This document shows positions 42,695 to 51,730 of a DNA stretch of 64,000 bases, piece after piece (the first letter of the stretch is position 1; each line of letters opens with the position of its first letter). Origin of the DNA: Algoriphagus sp. A40 (GTDB taxonomy: Bacteria; Bacteroidota; Bacteroidia; Cytophagales; Cyclobacteriaceae); assembly GCF_002002735.1 (NCBI RefSeq), contig NZ_MUNY01000031.1, forward strand, positions 24,891-88,890, in the 5' to 3' direction. The notes beneath the pieces are model-generated. The model saw only the letters and a list, made by a program, of their open reading frames with translations, was not told the origin of the DNA and ran no database searches. A program made the position numbers and the translations under genes.

Positions 42695-43138
42695 TTAAAG
42701 TGTGATGGCTTTTGGCTGCTGTGCCGCGTGAGGATGCTCAGCACCTTCATACACGTACAGGTTACCGTACAACTTGCTTCCCAATCTGTTTTTAGGCAAC
42801 ATGCCTCTGACAGCTTTCTCGATCAAGATCGTTGAAGACTTCTGCTTCAACAGTCTTGGGGTAGAGATTCGCTGTCCACCTGGGTAACCGGTGTGGCGCA
42901 CATAAACTTTTGCGTCCCACTTGTCACCTGTCAATCTGACTTTGTCAGCGTTGATTACAATGACATTGTCACCGCAATCCACGTTGGGAGTGAAGCTAGG
43001 CTTCGTCTTCCCTCTCAAGATTTTCGCTACCTCACTAGCCAATCGTCCTAGAATCGCAGCTTGGGCATCCACTACCACCCACTGCTTTTCTACTGTGGAA
43101 GAATTGGCTGAGATGGTTTTATAGCTCAGAGTATCCAC
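42695..43138 (-). CDS. rplM: 50S ribosomal protein L13
   Basis: The 147-residue protein shows W-V-V-V-D-A-Q, L-G-R-L-A-S, V-D-C-G-D-N-V-I-V-I-N-A and V-Y-E-G-A-E-H-P-H-A-A-Q-Q-P as expected for L13. It is first gene of the operon, preceded by a good promoter and a short leader containing the CCC/GGG hairpin at about 43181-43191. Confidence 0.98.
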   Translation of the reverse strand: MDTLSYKTISANSSTVEKQWVVVDAQAAILGRLASEVAKILRGKTKPSFTPNVDCGDNVIVINADKVRLTGDKWDAKVYVRHTGYPGGQRISTPRLLKQKSSTILIEKAVRGMLPKNRLGSKLYGNLYVYEGAEHPHAAQQPKAITL

Positions 43139-43194
43139 TGTGTAACTGTTTAATTTTTAGCTTGTTATTTATTTATCGACCCCAAAAAGGGACA

Positions 43195-43226
43195 CAAAGA
43201 TAGAAGTATTTTATTTTTCATGCAAA
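43195..43226 (-). promoter_or_regulatory. Promoter of the rplM-rpsI-rpsB-tsf operon
   Basis: On the minus strand TTTG, a 20-base spacer and TATCTTTG form a full match to the Bacteroidota -33 TTTG / -7 TAnnTTTG pattern. It lies 57 bases upstream of the rplM start. Confidence 0.75.
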
Positions 43227-43267
43227 CTATTTCAAATACTAACTCCTAATTTTCATAGGCTTAGGTA

Positions 43268-43287
43268 AAATTCCCCAAAGGGAATTT
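43268..43287 (-). terminator. Hairpin after RluA-family gene
   Basis: AAATTCCC-CAAA-GGGAATTT, 8-bp stem 28 bases beyond the stop codon on the minus strand; the T-run is short (TTTTACC). Confidence 0.45.
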
Positions 43288-43314
43288 GGTTTTTGGCCTC
43301 TCATTTTTCGCTTT

Positions 43315-44025
43315 TCAGGCGTTTTTTTCCAATTGGTGGACCAAAACCTGAAAATCCTTTGGGTAGGGGGCTTCGACTTTTAGCGGAATACCATCCAGAC
43401 CTTCAAAGGTGATCGAATAAGCGTGCAATGAGACTCGCTGCATGATTGGTAACTCCTCCGTATCTTTTTTGAGATTGAAGCGGCGCTTGAGTGATGAAAG
43501 ATAAAGGGGATTGCCGCCGTAAAGGGTGTCGCCGCATATCGGCGATTTGAGGTAAGCCAAGTGAACTCTGATTTGGTGCAAACGACCTGTGATCGGCTTG
43601 CATTCCACCAGTGTGTGCGCCCAATAGGTTTTCAAAGTATTGAAAATTGTCTGGGCAGGCTTGCCGTCTTTACTGACTTTGGCGATTCCTTTGTTGTTTG
43701 CAGCGAGATTTCGGTCAACCAACTCGTTGTTGAATTCCTTGATCCCTTCTACTACTGCATGGTAGACTTTTTCCACTTTTCTGTTTTCAAACTGCATGGC
43801 CAAGTGCCGGTAGGCCACTGGATTCTTGGCAATCACCAGACATCCTGAGGTTTCCTTGTCCAATCGGTGGCACAGTTGTGAATCGGTGGTGTGTGCCTTG
43901 GCTAAGTCCAGGATGTTCTGCGCCTCGTGCCTGTCGTCTAAGCTTGACAGGTACGGTGGCTTGTTGATCACCAGGTAATCCGCATTTTCAAACAGAATAA
44001 GTTTCTCAAAATCTATTTTCTTCAT
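43315..44025 (-). CDS. RluA family pseudouridine synthase
   Basis: The 236-residue enzyme has the catalytic motif C-H-R-L-D-K-E-T-S-G-C with the essential Asp, preceded by V-I-N-K-P-P-Y and followed by K-V-Y-H-A-V-V-E-G. G-R-L-H-Q-I-R-V-H-L is also present. It isomerises uridine in rRNA or tRNA. No S4 domain is present, so it is an RluA/TruC-like short form. Which RNA site it modifies is not evident. Confidence 0.94.
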   Translation of the reverse strand: MKKIDFEKLILFENADYLVINKPPYLSSLDDRHEAQNILDLAKAHTTDSQLCHRLDKETSGCLVIAKNPVAYRHLAMQFENRKVEKVYHAVVEGIKEFNNELVDRNLAANNKGIAKVSKDGKPAQTIFNTLKTYWAHTLVECKPITGRLHQIRVHLAYLKSPICGDTLYGGNPLYLSSLKRRFNLKKDTEELPIMQRVSLHAYSITFEGLDGIPLKVEAPYPKDFQVLVHQLEKNA

Positions 44026-44193
44026 GGATCTCCTGCTTCTTCAAAAACAGGCTGCAAAAGTAGGAAATAGCCTGATCGAAAAAAAATCACTTACTAAATG
44101 ATAATTGGAGCGGGTCTAATTGATCAAATTAAAACCGCCTGACTGACTTCTTTTGGAGTTTTCAGCTTTTATTTGTTTTCTTTTTTTAGGCAA

Positions 44194-44997
44194 ATGCACG
44201 AAACAAACTTCCACGATTCACTTCGACAGGTCAATGTCACCCGCTATGTGATGCCTCTCAGAGAAGGAGGCTCTTTGCCTGCATTGGCTGAGGCAGATGA
44301 CGGATTTAATTATGTGCTGAAATTTAAAGGTGCCGGGCAAAGGGAAAAAGCCCTGATCGCAGAGTTGATTGGGGGCGAGTTGGCGAGACGCTTGGGCTTT
44401 AAAGTTCCGGAAATTGTTTTTGCCAATTTGGATGCTGCTTTTGGCAATTCAGAAGGCGACGAAGAAATCCAGGATTTGCTCAAAAGCAGTCAGGGCTTGA
44501 ATCTGGCTTTACATTTTTTGTCAAAAGCGATGACTTTTGACCCTGGAGCGTCCAAAGTAGATGACTATTTGGCCTCGCGAATTGTCTGGTTTGATGCCTG
44601 GATTACCAATGTGGATCGGACTTTTCGCAATACCAATTTGTTGATTTGGAACAAAGAGCTTTGGCTGATTGACCATGGGGCCTCTTTCCTATTTCACCAT
44701 TCTTGGGAAAACTGGGAAAAACATGCCTTGAGTCCCTTTGCTACGATCAAAGACCATGTACTCCTCCCAAAGGCTACCGAATTGGAAAAAGTGGACAAGG
44801 AAATGAAAACTATGTTTACTCCTGAGCTCATCGATGAAGTTGTAGCGATGGTGCCGGAGGAATGGATCTTGGCTTCAAGAGATACGGAGACGGCTGAAGA
44901 AGCAAGGGAAGTATATGCCTCCTTTTTAAGAATGAGACTGGAAAATTCTGAAGTGTTTTTAAACGAAGCAAATCATGCAAGGAAAGCACTTATTTGA
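44194..44997 (+). CDS. HipA-like kinase family protein (HipA_2 type)
   Basis: From the ATG at 44194 (M-H-E-T-N-F-H-D-S-L-R) this is about 267 residues. It has the kinase-like elements Y-V-L-K-F-K-G-A-G-Q (nucleotide-binding Lys), E-L-I-G-G-E-L-A-R-R-L-G, W-F-D-A-W-I-T-N-V-D-R-T-F-R-N-T-N (catalytic-loop-like Asp and Asn) and L-W-L-I-D-H-G-A-S-F (metal-binding Asp). It belongs with small HipA-related proteins lacking the HipB partner. Its end overlaps by 23 bases the DUF3037 gene, so the two work as a pair. Target unknown. Confidence 0.87.
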   Translation: MHETNFHDSLRQVNVTRYVMPLREGGSLPALAEADDGFNYVLKFKGAGQREKALIAELIGGELARRLGFKVPEIVFANLDAAFGNSEGDEEIQDLLKSSQGLNLALHFLSKAMTFDPGASKVDDYLASRIVWFDAWITNVDRTFRNTNLLIWNKELWLIDHGASFLFHHSWENWEKHALSPFATIKDHVLLPKATELEKVDKEMKTMFTPELIDEVVAMVPEEWILASRDTETAEEAREVYASFLRMRLENSEVFLNEANHARKALI

Positions 44998-45358
44998 ATA
45001 TGCCCTGATCCGAATCGTACCGAGGGTGGAGCGGGAGGAGTTTGTAAATGTAGGTGTGGTGATCTGCTGCAAGCGGCAAAATTTTATTCAGTGTAAAATC
45101 CACATGCCCGACGAGAAGTTACTTGCATTAGATCCTGAAGCAGATCTGGGTATGTTCAGATGTTACCTGGATTCTTTTGAAAAAATCTGCGCAGGAGAAA
45201 AAACCGGGAATCCGATTGCGCTTCAGGATGCGGCATCCCGATTTCGTTGGTTGACTTCCGTGCGAAGTTCTATGCTTCAGACGTCGCGTCCGCATTCTGG
45301 TTTTACTGAGGATTTGGAGGAGACCTTGAGAAGTCTTTATGAGGAATATGTAGCATGA
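44975..45358 (+). CDS. DUF3037 family protein
   Basis: The 127-residue protein opens with F-E-Y-A-L-I-R-I-V-P-R-V-E-R-E-E-F-V-N-V and G-V-V-I-C, the DUF3037 signature, and has no signal peptide. The family has no assigned activity. It overlaps the HipA-like kinase gene by 23 bases, suggesting translational coupling and a joint role, perhaps partner or target of the kinase. It is convergent, with no gap, to the histidine kinase gene. Confidence 0.88.
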   Translation: MQGKHLFEYALIRIVPRVEREEFVNVGVVICCKRQNFIQCKIHMPDEKLLALDPEADLGMFRCYLDSFEKICAGEKTGNPIALQDAASRFRWLTSVRSSMLQTSRPHSGFTEDLEETLRSLYEEYVA

Positions 45359-46444
45359 TCAGATCTCGGGTTTCTTTGCGGGTGGTTCTTTTTCTGCAGG
45401 TTTTTTTTCTCTTTCAATCGGAAGTGAAAAACTAAAAATAGAGCCTTTCCCAACGGTTGAGCTCACGGAGATCTTGCTTTTGTGGCCTTCCAGGATGTGC
45501 TTGACAATGGCCAAACCCAAGCCTGTTCCGCCTTTCTCTTTGGAACGGCTTTTTTCTACCCTATAGAATCGCTCAAATATCCGCTTCAGATCGTCGGGAG
45601 GAATTCCCTGCCCGTTGTCCTTGACATCAATTTGGATTGTGTTTTTATGGGTCTTGATGGACACTTTGACTTCGCCACCGTTGTGGTTGTATTTGACGGC
45701 ATTGAAGATCAGGTTTTGACAAACACGGAAAATTTTTGGCCGGTCGGCATGGGTCATGTGGCTTTTTTCCGGATCAAAATCCAGCTTGATCACGACATCT
45801 CTTTTGGACGCTTTGTGTTCCAGCTGCTCGATCACTTCCTGTACCAGATCTTTGAGGTCAAAGTCTGTAAAGTTGAATTTGACCACGCCACTTTCCATTT
45901 GGTTTAGCGTGAGCAAGTCCTGCACGAGCACATCCAGAGAATCCAGGCTTTTTGCCGCTCTTTTCAGGAATTTCATCCGAACCTGCTTGTCCTCAATCGC
46001 TCCATCCAATAAGGTGTGAATGTAACCTTGGGTGGCGAAAATCGGCGTTTTCAGTTCGTGGGAGATATCGGCGATAAATTCTCTTCGGAATTCAGCTGTT
46101 TTTTGAAGCGTATCAATTTCATTTTGCCTTGCTAAGGCATAGGAATTGATGACGGAATTGATCTTGCGTAGGGGTGAAAGTGAAGATCGTCCGGATTTGT
46201 CCTGGATCTCAGAGAGGTCTTTTTTCTGGATTTTTTCTAATAAAGAATAAATGTTTCCGATCTCCCTAAAAACCAGGAATTCGAGAGTGATGACGATCAA
46301 TAAATAGGAAACTGAAAAAGAAATCCCACCTGCCACTAATAAGACCAATGGGGTGGAATCCGGCATCAGAGACAGGAATGCAGCCACCAGGGCAGATATG
46401 GCGAAGGCCAAAATCAAAGAAATTCCCCTGGAAGTGGTCAGCAT
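45359..46444 (-). CDS. Sensor histidine kinase (PhoR-like)
   Basis: The 361-residue protein has two close membrane segments (about 8-27 and 33-58) with a very short outside loop. The HisKA box I-S-H-E-L-K-T-P has His129, and HATPase motifs N-A-V-K-Y-N, D-N-G-Q-G-I-P, F-E-R-F-Y-R and G-G-T-G-L-G-L-A follow. The short loop suggests it senses membrane or cytoplasmic signals rather than a large periplasmic ligand. It follows its response regulator by three bases. It ends in a Lys/Pro/Glu-rich tail. Resembles the PhoR of phosphate control, but no pst or pho genes are near. Confidence 0.93.
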   Translation of the reverse strand: MLTTSRGISLILAFAISALVAAFLSLMPDSTPLVLLVAGGISFSVSYLLIVITLEFLVFREIGNIYSLLEKIQKKDLSEIQDKSGRSSLSPLRKINSVINSYALARQNEIDTLQKTAEFRREFIADISHELKTPIFATQGYIHTLLDGAIEDKQVRMKFLKRAAKSLDSLDVLVQDLLTLNQMESGVVKFNFTDFDLKDLVQEVIEQLEHKASKRDVVIKLDFDPEKSHMTHADRPKIFRVCQNLIFNAVKYNHNGGEVKVSIKTHKNTIQIDVKDNGQGIPPDDLKRIFERFYRVEKSRSKEKGGTGLGLAIVKHILEGHKSKISVSSTVGKGSIFSFSLPIEREKKPAEKEPPAKKPEI

Positions 46445-46447
46445 TTT

Positions 46448-47137
46448 TTATCCCAAATCGAACTTGTATCCTACTCCTTTTACAGTAGAGATATAGTCTT
46501 CACCGATCTTTTCGCGGACTTTTCGGATATGTACATCGACCGTACGGGCCAGCACAAATACATCAGTTCCCCAGATATTGTGAAGCAGTTCGTCTCTACT
46601 AAAAACCATATTAGGTGTTTTGGCGAGGAAATACAACAATTCGAATTCCTTCTTGGGTAAGGTAATGGTCTTGCCGGATTTGTCAATGGTATAGCTGCCC
46701 CGGTCAATTGTCAGGTCTTTGATTTTTATCTGGGCCTGCTCTTGTTCTTTTTTGGACTCCCTTCTGAACAGGGCGGAAATCCGGCTCATCAAAGCTCTTG
46801 GTTTGATCGGCTTGGTGATGTAGTCATCAGCCCCGACATCAAATGCAGCCACTTCGGAATATTCCTCCATCCGGGCAGTCAGGAAGATGATGAAGGTGTT
46901 TTTCAATTCCGGAATTTGGCGGATTTGAAGGCAGGTCTCCACGCCATCCTGATTGGGCATCATGATATCGAGCAAAATCACATCAGGTTGAAACTTGGTT
47001 GCCACCTTGACAGCCTTGATGCCGTCTTCTGCAGTGGCCACATCATATCCCTCTTTTTGGAGGTTGTACTTTAAGATCTCTACAATGTCCGGCTCGTCAT
47101 CTACGACCAAGACCTTGATCTTTTGCTTTTCGCTCAT
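46448..47137 (-). CDS. OmpR/PhoB-family response regulator
   Basis: The 229-residue protein has a receiver domain with acidic D-D-E near residues 13-15, phospho-acceptor Asp57 (I-L-L-D-I-M-M-P) and Lys in Y-I-T-K-P-I. Its C-terminal winged-helix domain carries L-T-K-E-F-E-L-L-like P-K-K-E-F-E-L-L and V-D-V-H-I-R-K-V-R-E-K. It is activated by the adjacent kinase and binds DNA. Its targets are unknown; the R-T-V-D-V-H-I-R-K-V-R recognition region is PhoB-like. Confidence 0.95.
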   Translation of the reverse strand: MSEKQKIKVLVVDDEPDIVEILKYNLQKEGYDVATAEDGIKAVKVATKFQPDVILLDIMMPNQDGVETCLQIRQIPELKNTFIIFLTARMEEYSEVAAFDVGADDYITKPIKPRALMSRISALFRRESKKEQEQAQIKIKDLTIDRGSYTIDKSGKTITLPKKEFELLYFLAKTPNMVFSRDELLHNIWGTDVFVLARTVDVHIRKVREKIGEDYISTVKGVGYKFDLG

Positions 47138-47288
47138 CGAGGAATTGCTTTAAGGTTCGGTTAAAATTACGGAATTAATGAGGATAGGAACCAAACAAAA
47201 ATTGGCGAACGAAACAAATTAATGAAGAAATTGAGGAAATCTGCCCTGGAACTTCTCTAATGTTAAGGGGGTGTTAAGGCAAAGTAAA

Positions 47289-48077
47289 TTATTTGTTTCG
47301 AAGGCCTTTGGCGGAGGAAATGTCAATGTTCAGAGAGCCAATGAATAAGTTGGCTTTGATCTTCACTGGGATTTTGTTTTGGTCCTTTGTGACCCAGACC
47401 TTGACAGGAAAGTCTCCTCTGAAGAGTCTGTTTTGAGGCATAAGTGGAGAAAAAACATAGGTATCTATCAGTCCGAGGCTGGTCTGGATCTGTTCTGTTC
47501 CTTCGTATATTAATTTTAGGTTATATATTTCTTTATCAAAGAAACCAGTAATCAAAATGGATTGTCCCTTTTTCAGGTTTGTCAGATCCATGGACCTCAG
47601 ATAGTAAAACCCACTGACTAAATCCTGAACCTGTCCAGGCAATTTGTATTCTTTACTGTCCTTTAAAGTTCTGTTGTCCCGATCGTACCATTCCATTTTT
47701 GCCTTTCGGTTTTGCTGGTCAAAGTAGGTCTTTTCATTTTTCCTGTATTTCCCTTCTTCTATATGTCTATAGGAAAGTGATGGAAGCAATGTCCCTGTAT
47801 CGAGATGAGTGCCCCAGTTGTCATTTACCCTGCCAAATATGGTAGCAGCACCTTTGGTTTTGCCGTATGCGTCGATTTTATAATGTGGACGCATTTGCTC
47901 GTTGACGGCACGTCGGCTGATTTGAAGTTTTGCCTCTGCAAGATTCAGCCAACCATACGTCACTTCAAACTGCAACTCTTCCCCAAAAGTGAATGCCGAA
48001 TTTTTAGGGCCATTTTGACCCAAAGCAAGTGAAGTAGCTGTGAACAGAAGAAAAAGGGCCCGAAAAGCAGTTTTCAT
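47289..48077 (-). CDS. DUF3108 domain-containing protein
   Basis: From the ATG at 48077 (M-K-T-A-F-R-A-L-F-L-L) it has a signal peptide (about 1-20) and a DUF3108 domain: F-T-F-G-E-E-L-Q-F-E-V-T-Y-G-W-L, L-R-S-M-D-L, V-W-V-T-K-D-Q-N-K-I-P. A longer frame begins at 48233, but its first 52 residues run through the recA-facing promoter region and do not resemble a signal peptide, so the shorter start is chosen. Function of the family is unknown; envelope location is likely. Divergent from recA. Confidence 0.9.
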   Translation of the reverse strand: MKTAFRALFLLFTATSLALGQNGPKNSAFTFGEELQFEVTYGWLNLAEAKLQISRRAVNEQMRPHYKIDAYGKTKGAATIFGRVNDNWGTHLDTGTLLPSLSYRHIEEGKYRKNEKTYFDQQNRKAKMEWYDRDNRTLKDSKEYKLPGQVQDLVSGFYYLRSMDLTNLKKGQSILITGFFDKEIYNLKLIYEGTEQIQTSLGLIDTYVFSPLMPQNRLFRGDFPVKVWVTKDQNKIPVKIKANLFIGSLNIDISSAKGLRNK

Positions 48078-48258
48078 TTGAAGCTTGACAATACCTGACA
48101 ATTTTTTGCAGATTGGAGAGGTATTCGGAAAAAAAGGATCATTTGATTGATTAAAAATACGAATTTGGCCCTCGGAAACAATAGGTCTAGTCACCTTGGT
48201 TATGCCTTCATCTTTCGTTAATTTCACCAACATTTGAATCTTTTACAATTTTGAAATC

Positions 48259-49287
48259 ATGAGTAATAACGCAGAAAAACTGAAAGCTTTGCAGCTAACT
48301 ATTGATAAGCTGGAAAAAACTTACGGGAAAGGTACCGTAATGAAGCTTAGTGATAATAAAGTACAGGATATTCCCGCAATTTCAACAGGTTCATTAGGAC
48401 TTGATATGGCTTTGGGGATAGGTGGGATTCCAAGGGGAAGGGTCATAGAAATCTATGGGCCGGAGTCCTCAGGTAAGACTACCCTGACCTTGCACTGTAT
48501 CGCCGAAGCACAAAAAGCCGGTGGCCTTGCAGCGTTCATTGATGCGGAACATGCTTTCGACAAAAACTATGCGGAAAAATTGGGGATCGATACCGAAAAC
48601 CTGTTGATTTCCCAGCCGGATAATGGAGAGCAAGCACTGGAAATAGCCGAGCATTTGATCCGATCCGGTGCGATTGACATCATTGTAATTGACTCTGTCG
48701 CGGCATTGGTGCCAAAAGGAGAATTGGAAGGTGAAATGGGAGAGAGCAAGATGGGACTTCAGGCCAGATTGATGTCACAAGCGCTCAGAAAACTTACAGG
48801 TGCTATCAGCAAGACTGGCTGTTCCTGTATTTTCATCAACCAGCTTCGTGAAAAAATCGGTGTGATGTTCGGAAATCCCGAAACTACAACTGGAGGGAAT
48901 GCCCTGAAATTCTACGCATCCGTCCGTTTGGATATCCGTCGTGTCGGTCAGATCAAAGAAGGTGCTGACAATATTCTTGGTAACAGAACGAGAGTAAAAG
49001 TGGTCAAAAACAAAGTGGCGCCGCCTTTCAAAGTGGTCGAATTTGACATCATGTATGGCAAAGGAATCTCCAAAGTCGGAGAAATTATTGACTTGGGCGT
49101 GGAACTTGAAATCATCAAAAAAGCCGGTTCTTGGTTTTCCTACAACGGTGAGAAACTTGGCCAAGGAAGAGATTCAGTGAAAAATCTGCTGATGGATAAT
49201 CCTGAATTGATGGATGAGCTGGAAGGGAAAATCAAAGCGGCTTCCGGATTGCTACCGACCGAGCCGACCATTTCAATTGAAGAATAA
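48259..49287 (+). CDS. recA: Recombinase RecA
   Basis: The 342-residue protein has Walker [10 protein letters not shown], the L1 region and L2 ([13 protein letters not shown]) loops, and [10 protein letters not shown]. It forms filaments on single-stranded DNA for recombination and SOS signalling. The C-terminal tail is short but acidic. No SOS box was recognised upstream. It is monocistronic, ended by a strong terminator. Confidence 0.99.
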   Translation: MSNNAEKLKALQLTIDKLEKTYGKGTVMKLSDNKVQDIPAISTGSLGLDMALGIGGIPRGRVIEIYGPESSGKTTLTLHCIAEAQKAGGLAAFIDAEHAFDKNYAEKLGIDTENLLISQPDNGEQALEIAEHLIRSGAIDIIVIDSVAALVPKGELEGEMGESKMGLQARLMSQALRKLTGAISKTGCSCIFINQLREKIGVMFGNPETTTGGNALKFYASVRLDIRRVGQIKEGADNILGNRTRVKVVKNKVAPPFKVVEFDIMYGKGISKVGEIIDLGVELEIIKKAGSWFSYNGEKLGQGRDSVKNLLMDNPELMDELEGKIKAASGLLPTEPTISIEE

Positions 49288-49302
49288 CTCAAGCGAAAAT
49301 CT

Positions 49303-49337
49303 AATCAAAAAGGAGGCTCTGAGCCTCCTTTTTGATT
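49303..49337 (+). terminator. Terminator of recA
   Basis: Perfect 16-bp stem AATCAAAAAGGAGGCT / AGCCTCCTTTTTGATT with a CTG loop, 15 bases after the stop codon. Confidence 0.95.
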
Positions 49338-49554
49338 CAATGGGATGCGAATTTCTTCAATTTTAAAACATGGGAGTGAGTAGAGTTTGTGTGGATTTGT
49401 TATCAAGTTAAACCCGGATAGTTTTCCAATTTAGATGACCAAATTATTTATTAAGTTGGAATAGCCTTTTCATTGGGACAGAGGGTAATAGATTAGTCGG
49501 AGATTCCGTGAAGTTGGAAATTGCCCTTTTTCACCCAAACAACTAATTCATTCA

Positions 49555-50874
49555 ATGTCAAACTCCAAACATTCAAACCTCCGGAATTGGCTAGGCTTTG
49601 TCCTAGTCTTTTTTATTTTAAATCTCGCATCCGCAGTCCTTGCCCAAAGTGGCTTTAAGGTTGGGGCAGCCAAGCGGGTTCTGACTCCTGATCCGCTTTT
49701 GCCAGTTTCTGGTGGGATTGGCACTCCAAGGCCTTCTACTGTAAAAAATGGAGACCTCTGGGTCCGGGCTATGGTCATGGAAAATAACGGAACCCGTGTT
49801 GCTTTTGTAGGAATCGATAACCTCGGATGGCCTGCTGCTTTAGGAGACAAATCGCGGGCCTTGATCAAGGGAATTCCTGCGGAGAATATCCTGATTGGAG
49901 CAACCCATACTCACAGTGGACCAGATGCCTATGGGTTTCCAAATGAAAAAGGAGAGGTCAATGCCGATTTTGAATACCTCAACTGGTGCGTCCAGCAGAT
50001 CGCCGATGCTGTAAACGAAGCGGTGGCAAATCTTGAAGCCGCTGAGCTGAAAACCGCAGTCGGTGAGGCAAAAGGAAAAATTGCCTACAATTATTATGCT
50101 CCCGAGCTCTATGATCCCCGTTGCGGAGTGATCCAGGCATTCGGAACTGCTGGGAAAAACAAGGGCAAAGTGATTGCAACTTTGGTCAATTATGCAATTC
50201 ATCCGGAAGTCATTGGCAATGGAAGAGGGATTACTTCACCTGACGTTTGCGGACCGCTATATGATAGAATTGAATCTCAAGTGGGCGGCATCGCCATATT
50301 TGTGAACGGTGCTCAAGGAGGAATGATTACTGCTGATAACAGGGTTTCGGAAGGAAAAGAAGCCAGTGACTACGAGGAATGCAAGCGTATCGGTAATCTC
50401 CTTGCCGACCAGGCATTGGAGATTGTAAGCAGTGCTGTACCCCAGACCAATCCATTGATTCAAAACACATCCATGCAAGCGGATTTTTCAGTGGATTCTC
50501 CTATCCTTCAATACATTCTTCAAAAATCTCCCCACAAATACAAAGTGAAAGCCGGGAATATCGTGACCACCCAGATGAATCTGGTCAATGTCGGCACCGC
50601 CCAGATACTCACCATTCCGGGCGAAGCTTTACCAAATCTCGGATTCTACCTTAAGCGCAAAATGCACACCAATCAAGCCTTCCTATTCGGCCTGACCAAT
50701 GATGCTTTTGGTTACATTCTGACTGAGGAGGATTTTAACAGCTTCAAGCGCTATGAATATGTGACCCGTACCAGCTTGGGAGAAAAAACCGGCCCTGCCT
50801 TGGTGGAGCATTCAATGAAGCTTATCGAAAAAGCCCCTGCATCAGAAGGTTTTGCTCCTGCTGGAAGCAATTAA
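49555..50874 (+). CDS. Neutral/alkaline non-lysosomal ceramidase-type hydrolase, copy 1
   Basis: The 439-residue protein has a signal peptide (about 1-31, ending A-V-L-A-Q) and the ceramidase N-domain pattern: G-A-A-K-R-V-L-T-P, G-A-T-H-T-H-S-G-P with zinc-type His residues, N-Y-A-I-H-P-E and F-V-N-G-A-Q-G. Full-length neutral ceramidases are about 650-700 residues and have an extra C-terminal domain, absent here. The real substrate may be another amide or ester. It heads an operon with GDPD, PHP and GH31 genes and has a paralogue at 56326 in the opposing arm. Confidence 0.88.
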   Translation: MSNSKHSNLRNWLGFVLVFFILNLASAVLAQSGFKVGAAKRVLTPDPLLPVSGGIGTPRPSTVKNGDLWVRAMVMENNGTRVAFVGIDNLGWPAALGDKSRALIKGIPAENILIGATHTHSGPDAYGFPNEKGEVNADFEYLNWCVQQIADAVNEAVANLEAAELKTAVGEAKGKIAYNYYAPELYDPRCGVIQAFGTAGKNKGKVIATLVNYAIHPEVIGNGRGITSPDVCGPLYDRIESQVGGIAIFVNGAQGGMITADNRVSEGKEASDYEECKRIGNLLADQALEIVSSAVPQTNPLIQNTSMQADFSVDSPILQYILQKSPHKYKVKAGNIVTTQMNLVNVGTAQILTIPGEALPNLGFYLKRKMHTNQAFLFGLTNDAFGYILTEEDFNSFKRYEYVTRTSLGEKTGPALVEHSMKLIEKAPASEGFAPAGSN

Positions 50875-50898
50875 GGATTGGAAGGGAAAAGTTCAATC

Positions 50899-51729
50899 AT
50901 GTTGGATCTCCAAAAGATAAAACTTGGGGTGATATCGGTCTTGCTGTGCATGGCCGTATCACCCCTTTTCGCACAAAGTGACCTTCCTGCTCCAAAGCAT
51001 GGAAAAACTTATGTGATTGCCCATCGGGGTGTGCATAGCGGAATTCCCGAAAATTCCCTGGCGGCCTACCAAAAGGCCATCGATTTGGGATGTGATTTTA
51101 TTGAAATTGACCTGCGGACTACCAAGGACGGAAGGATTGTCAGTGTGCATAATTCTACCGTGGATGCCTATGTCAGCAATGTCAAAGGACTTGTTAAGGA
51201 CTTTACCCTGGAGGAAATCCGGGCCCTTGATATTGGAGAAAAGGTAGGTTCCAAATGGAAAGGAACCCAAGTGCCAACTTTTGAGGAAATCCTGAAACTC
51301 AGTCAGGGGAAAATCGGAATTTATCTCGACCTCAAAGACGCTGATCCTCTGGTGTTGATTCCTTTGCTCCGAAAATTTCACATGGCTGACCGAACTGTCT
51401 GGTATCTGGGAGGGGACGAGGTGAATCTTATCAAAACTATCCAGAGGGAATGCCCAGAATGCCTTGTCATGCCGGATCCGGGAATTGAAAGCAATATTTC
51501 CCAAGTGGTAGAAAATTTTCACCCTAAAGTGCTGGCTACCGACATGGGGAAGTTGTCCACCAGCTTCGTGGCCAAGGCGCACAAGGAACAAGCGATGGTC
51601 TTTGTGGATGATAAAGCAAAGGACCTGAATGAATGGAAGAAAATCCTGAGTTATGGAACGGATGGAATCCAAACCGATAAACCAGAGGCCCTGATTCACT
51701 ATTTGAACTCACTCTCCAAAAAAGACTGA
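50899..51729 (+). CDS. Secreted glycerophosphodiester phosphodiesterase family protein
   Basis: From the ATG at 50899 it is about 276 residues with a signal peptide (ending P-L-F-A-Q). It has the GDPD motifs I-A-H-R-G-V-H, P-E-N-S-L-A-A-Y, F-I-E-I-D-L-R-T-T-K-D-G, V-S-V-H-N-S-T-V-D and I-Y-L-D-L-K, with His and Glu/Asp for metal-assisted phosphodiester cleavage. It would release headgroup alcohols from glycerophosphodiesters in the periplasm. One base separates it from the next gene. Confidence 0.92.
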   Translation: MLDLQKIKLGVISVLLCMAVSPLFAQSDLPAPKHGKTYVIAHRGVHSGIPENSLAAYQKAIDLGCDFIEIDLRTTKDGRIVSVHNSTVDAYVSNVKGLVKDFTLEEIRALDIGEKVGSKWKGTQVPTFEEILKLSQGKIGIYLDLKDADPLVLIPLLRKFHMADRTVWYLGGDEVNLIKTIQRECPECLVMPDPGIESNISQVVENFHPKVLATDMGKLSTSFVAKAHKEQAMVFVDDKAKDLNEWKKILSYGTDGIQTDKPEALIHYLNSLSKKD

Positions 51730-51730
51730 A

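Noticed and set aside
43139..43194. Ribosomal-protein leader riboswitch upstream of rplM
   Set aside because: Only a small CCC/GGG hairpin is visible; not enough structure to claim a defined L13 leader.
50959..51699. 246-residue open frame opposite the GDPD gene
   Set aside because: The plus-strand frame has a signal peptide and all GDPD motifs; the opposite frame has none.
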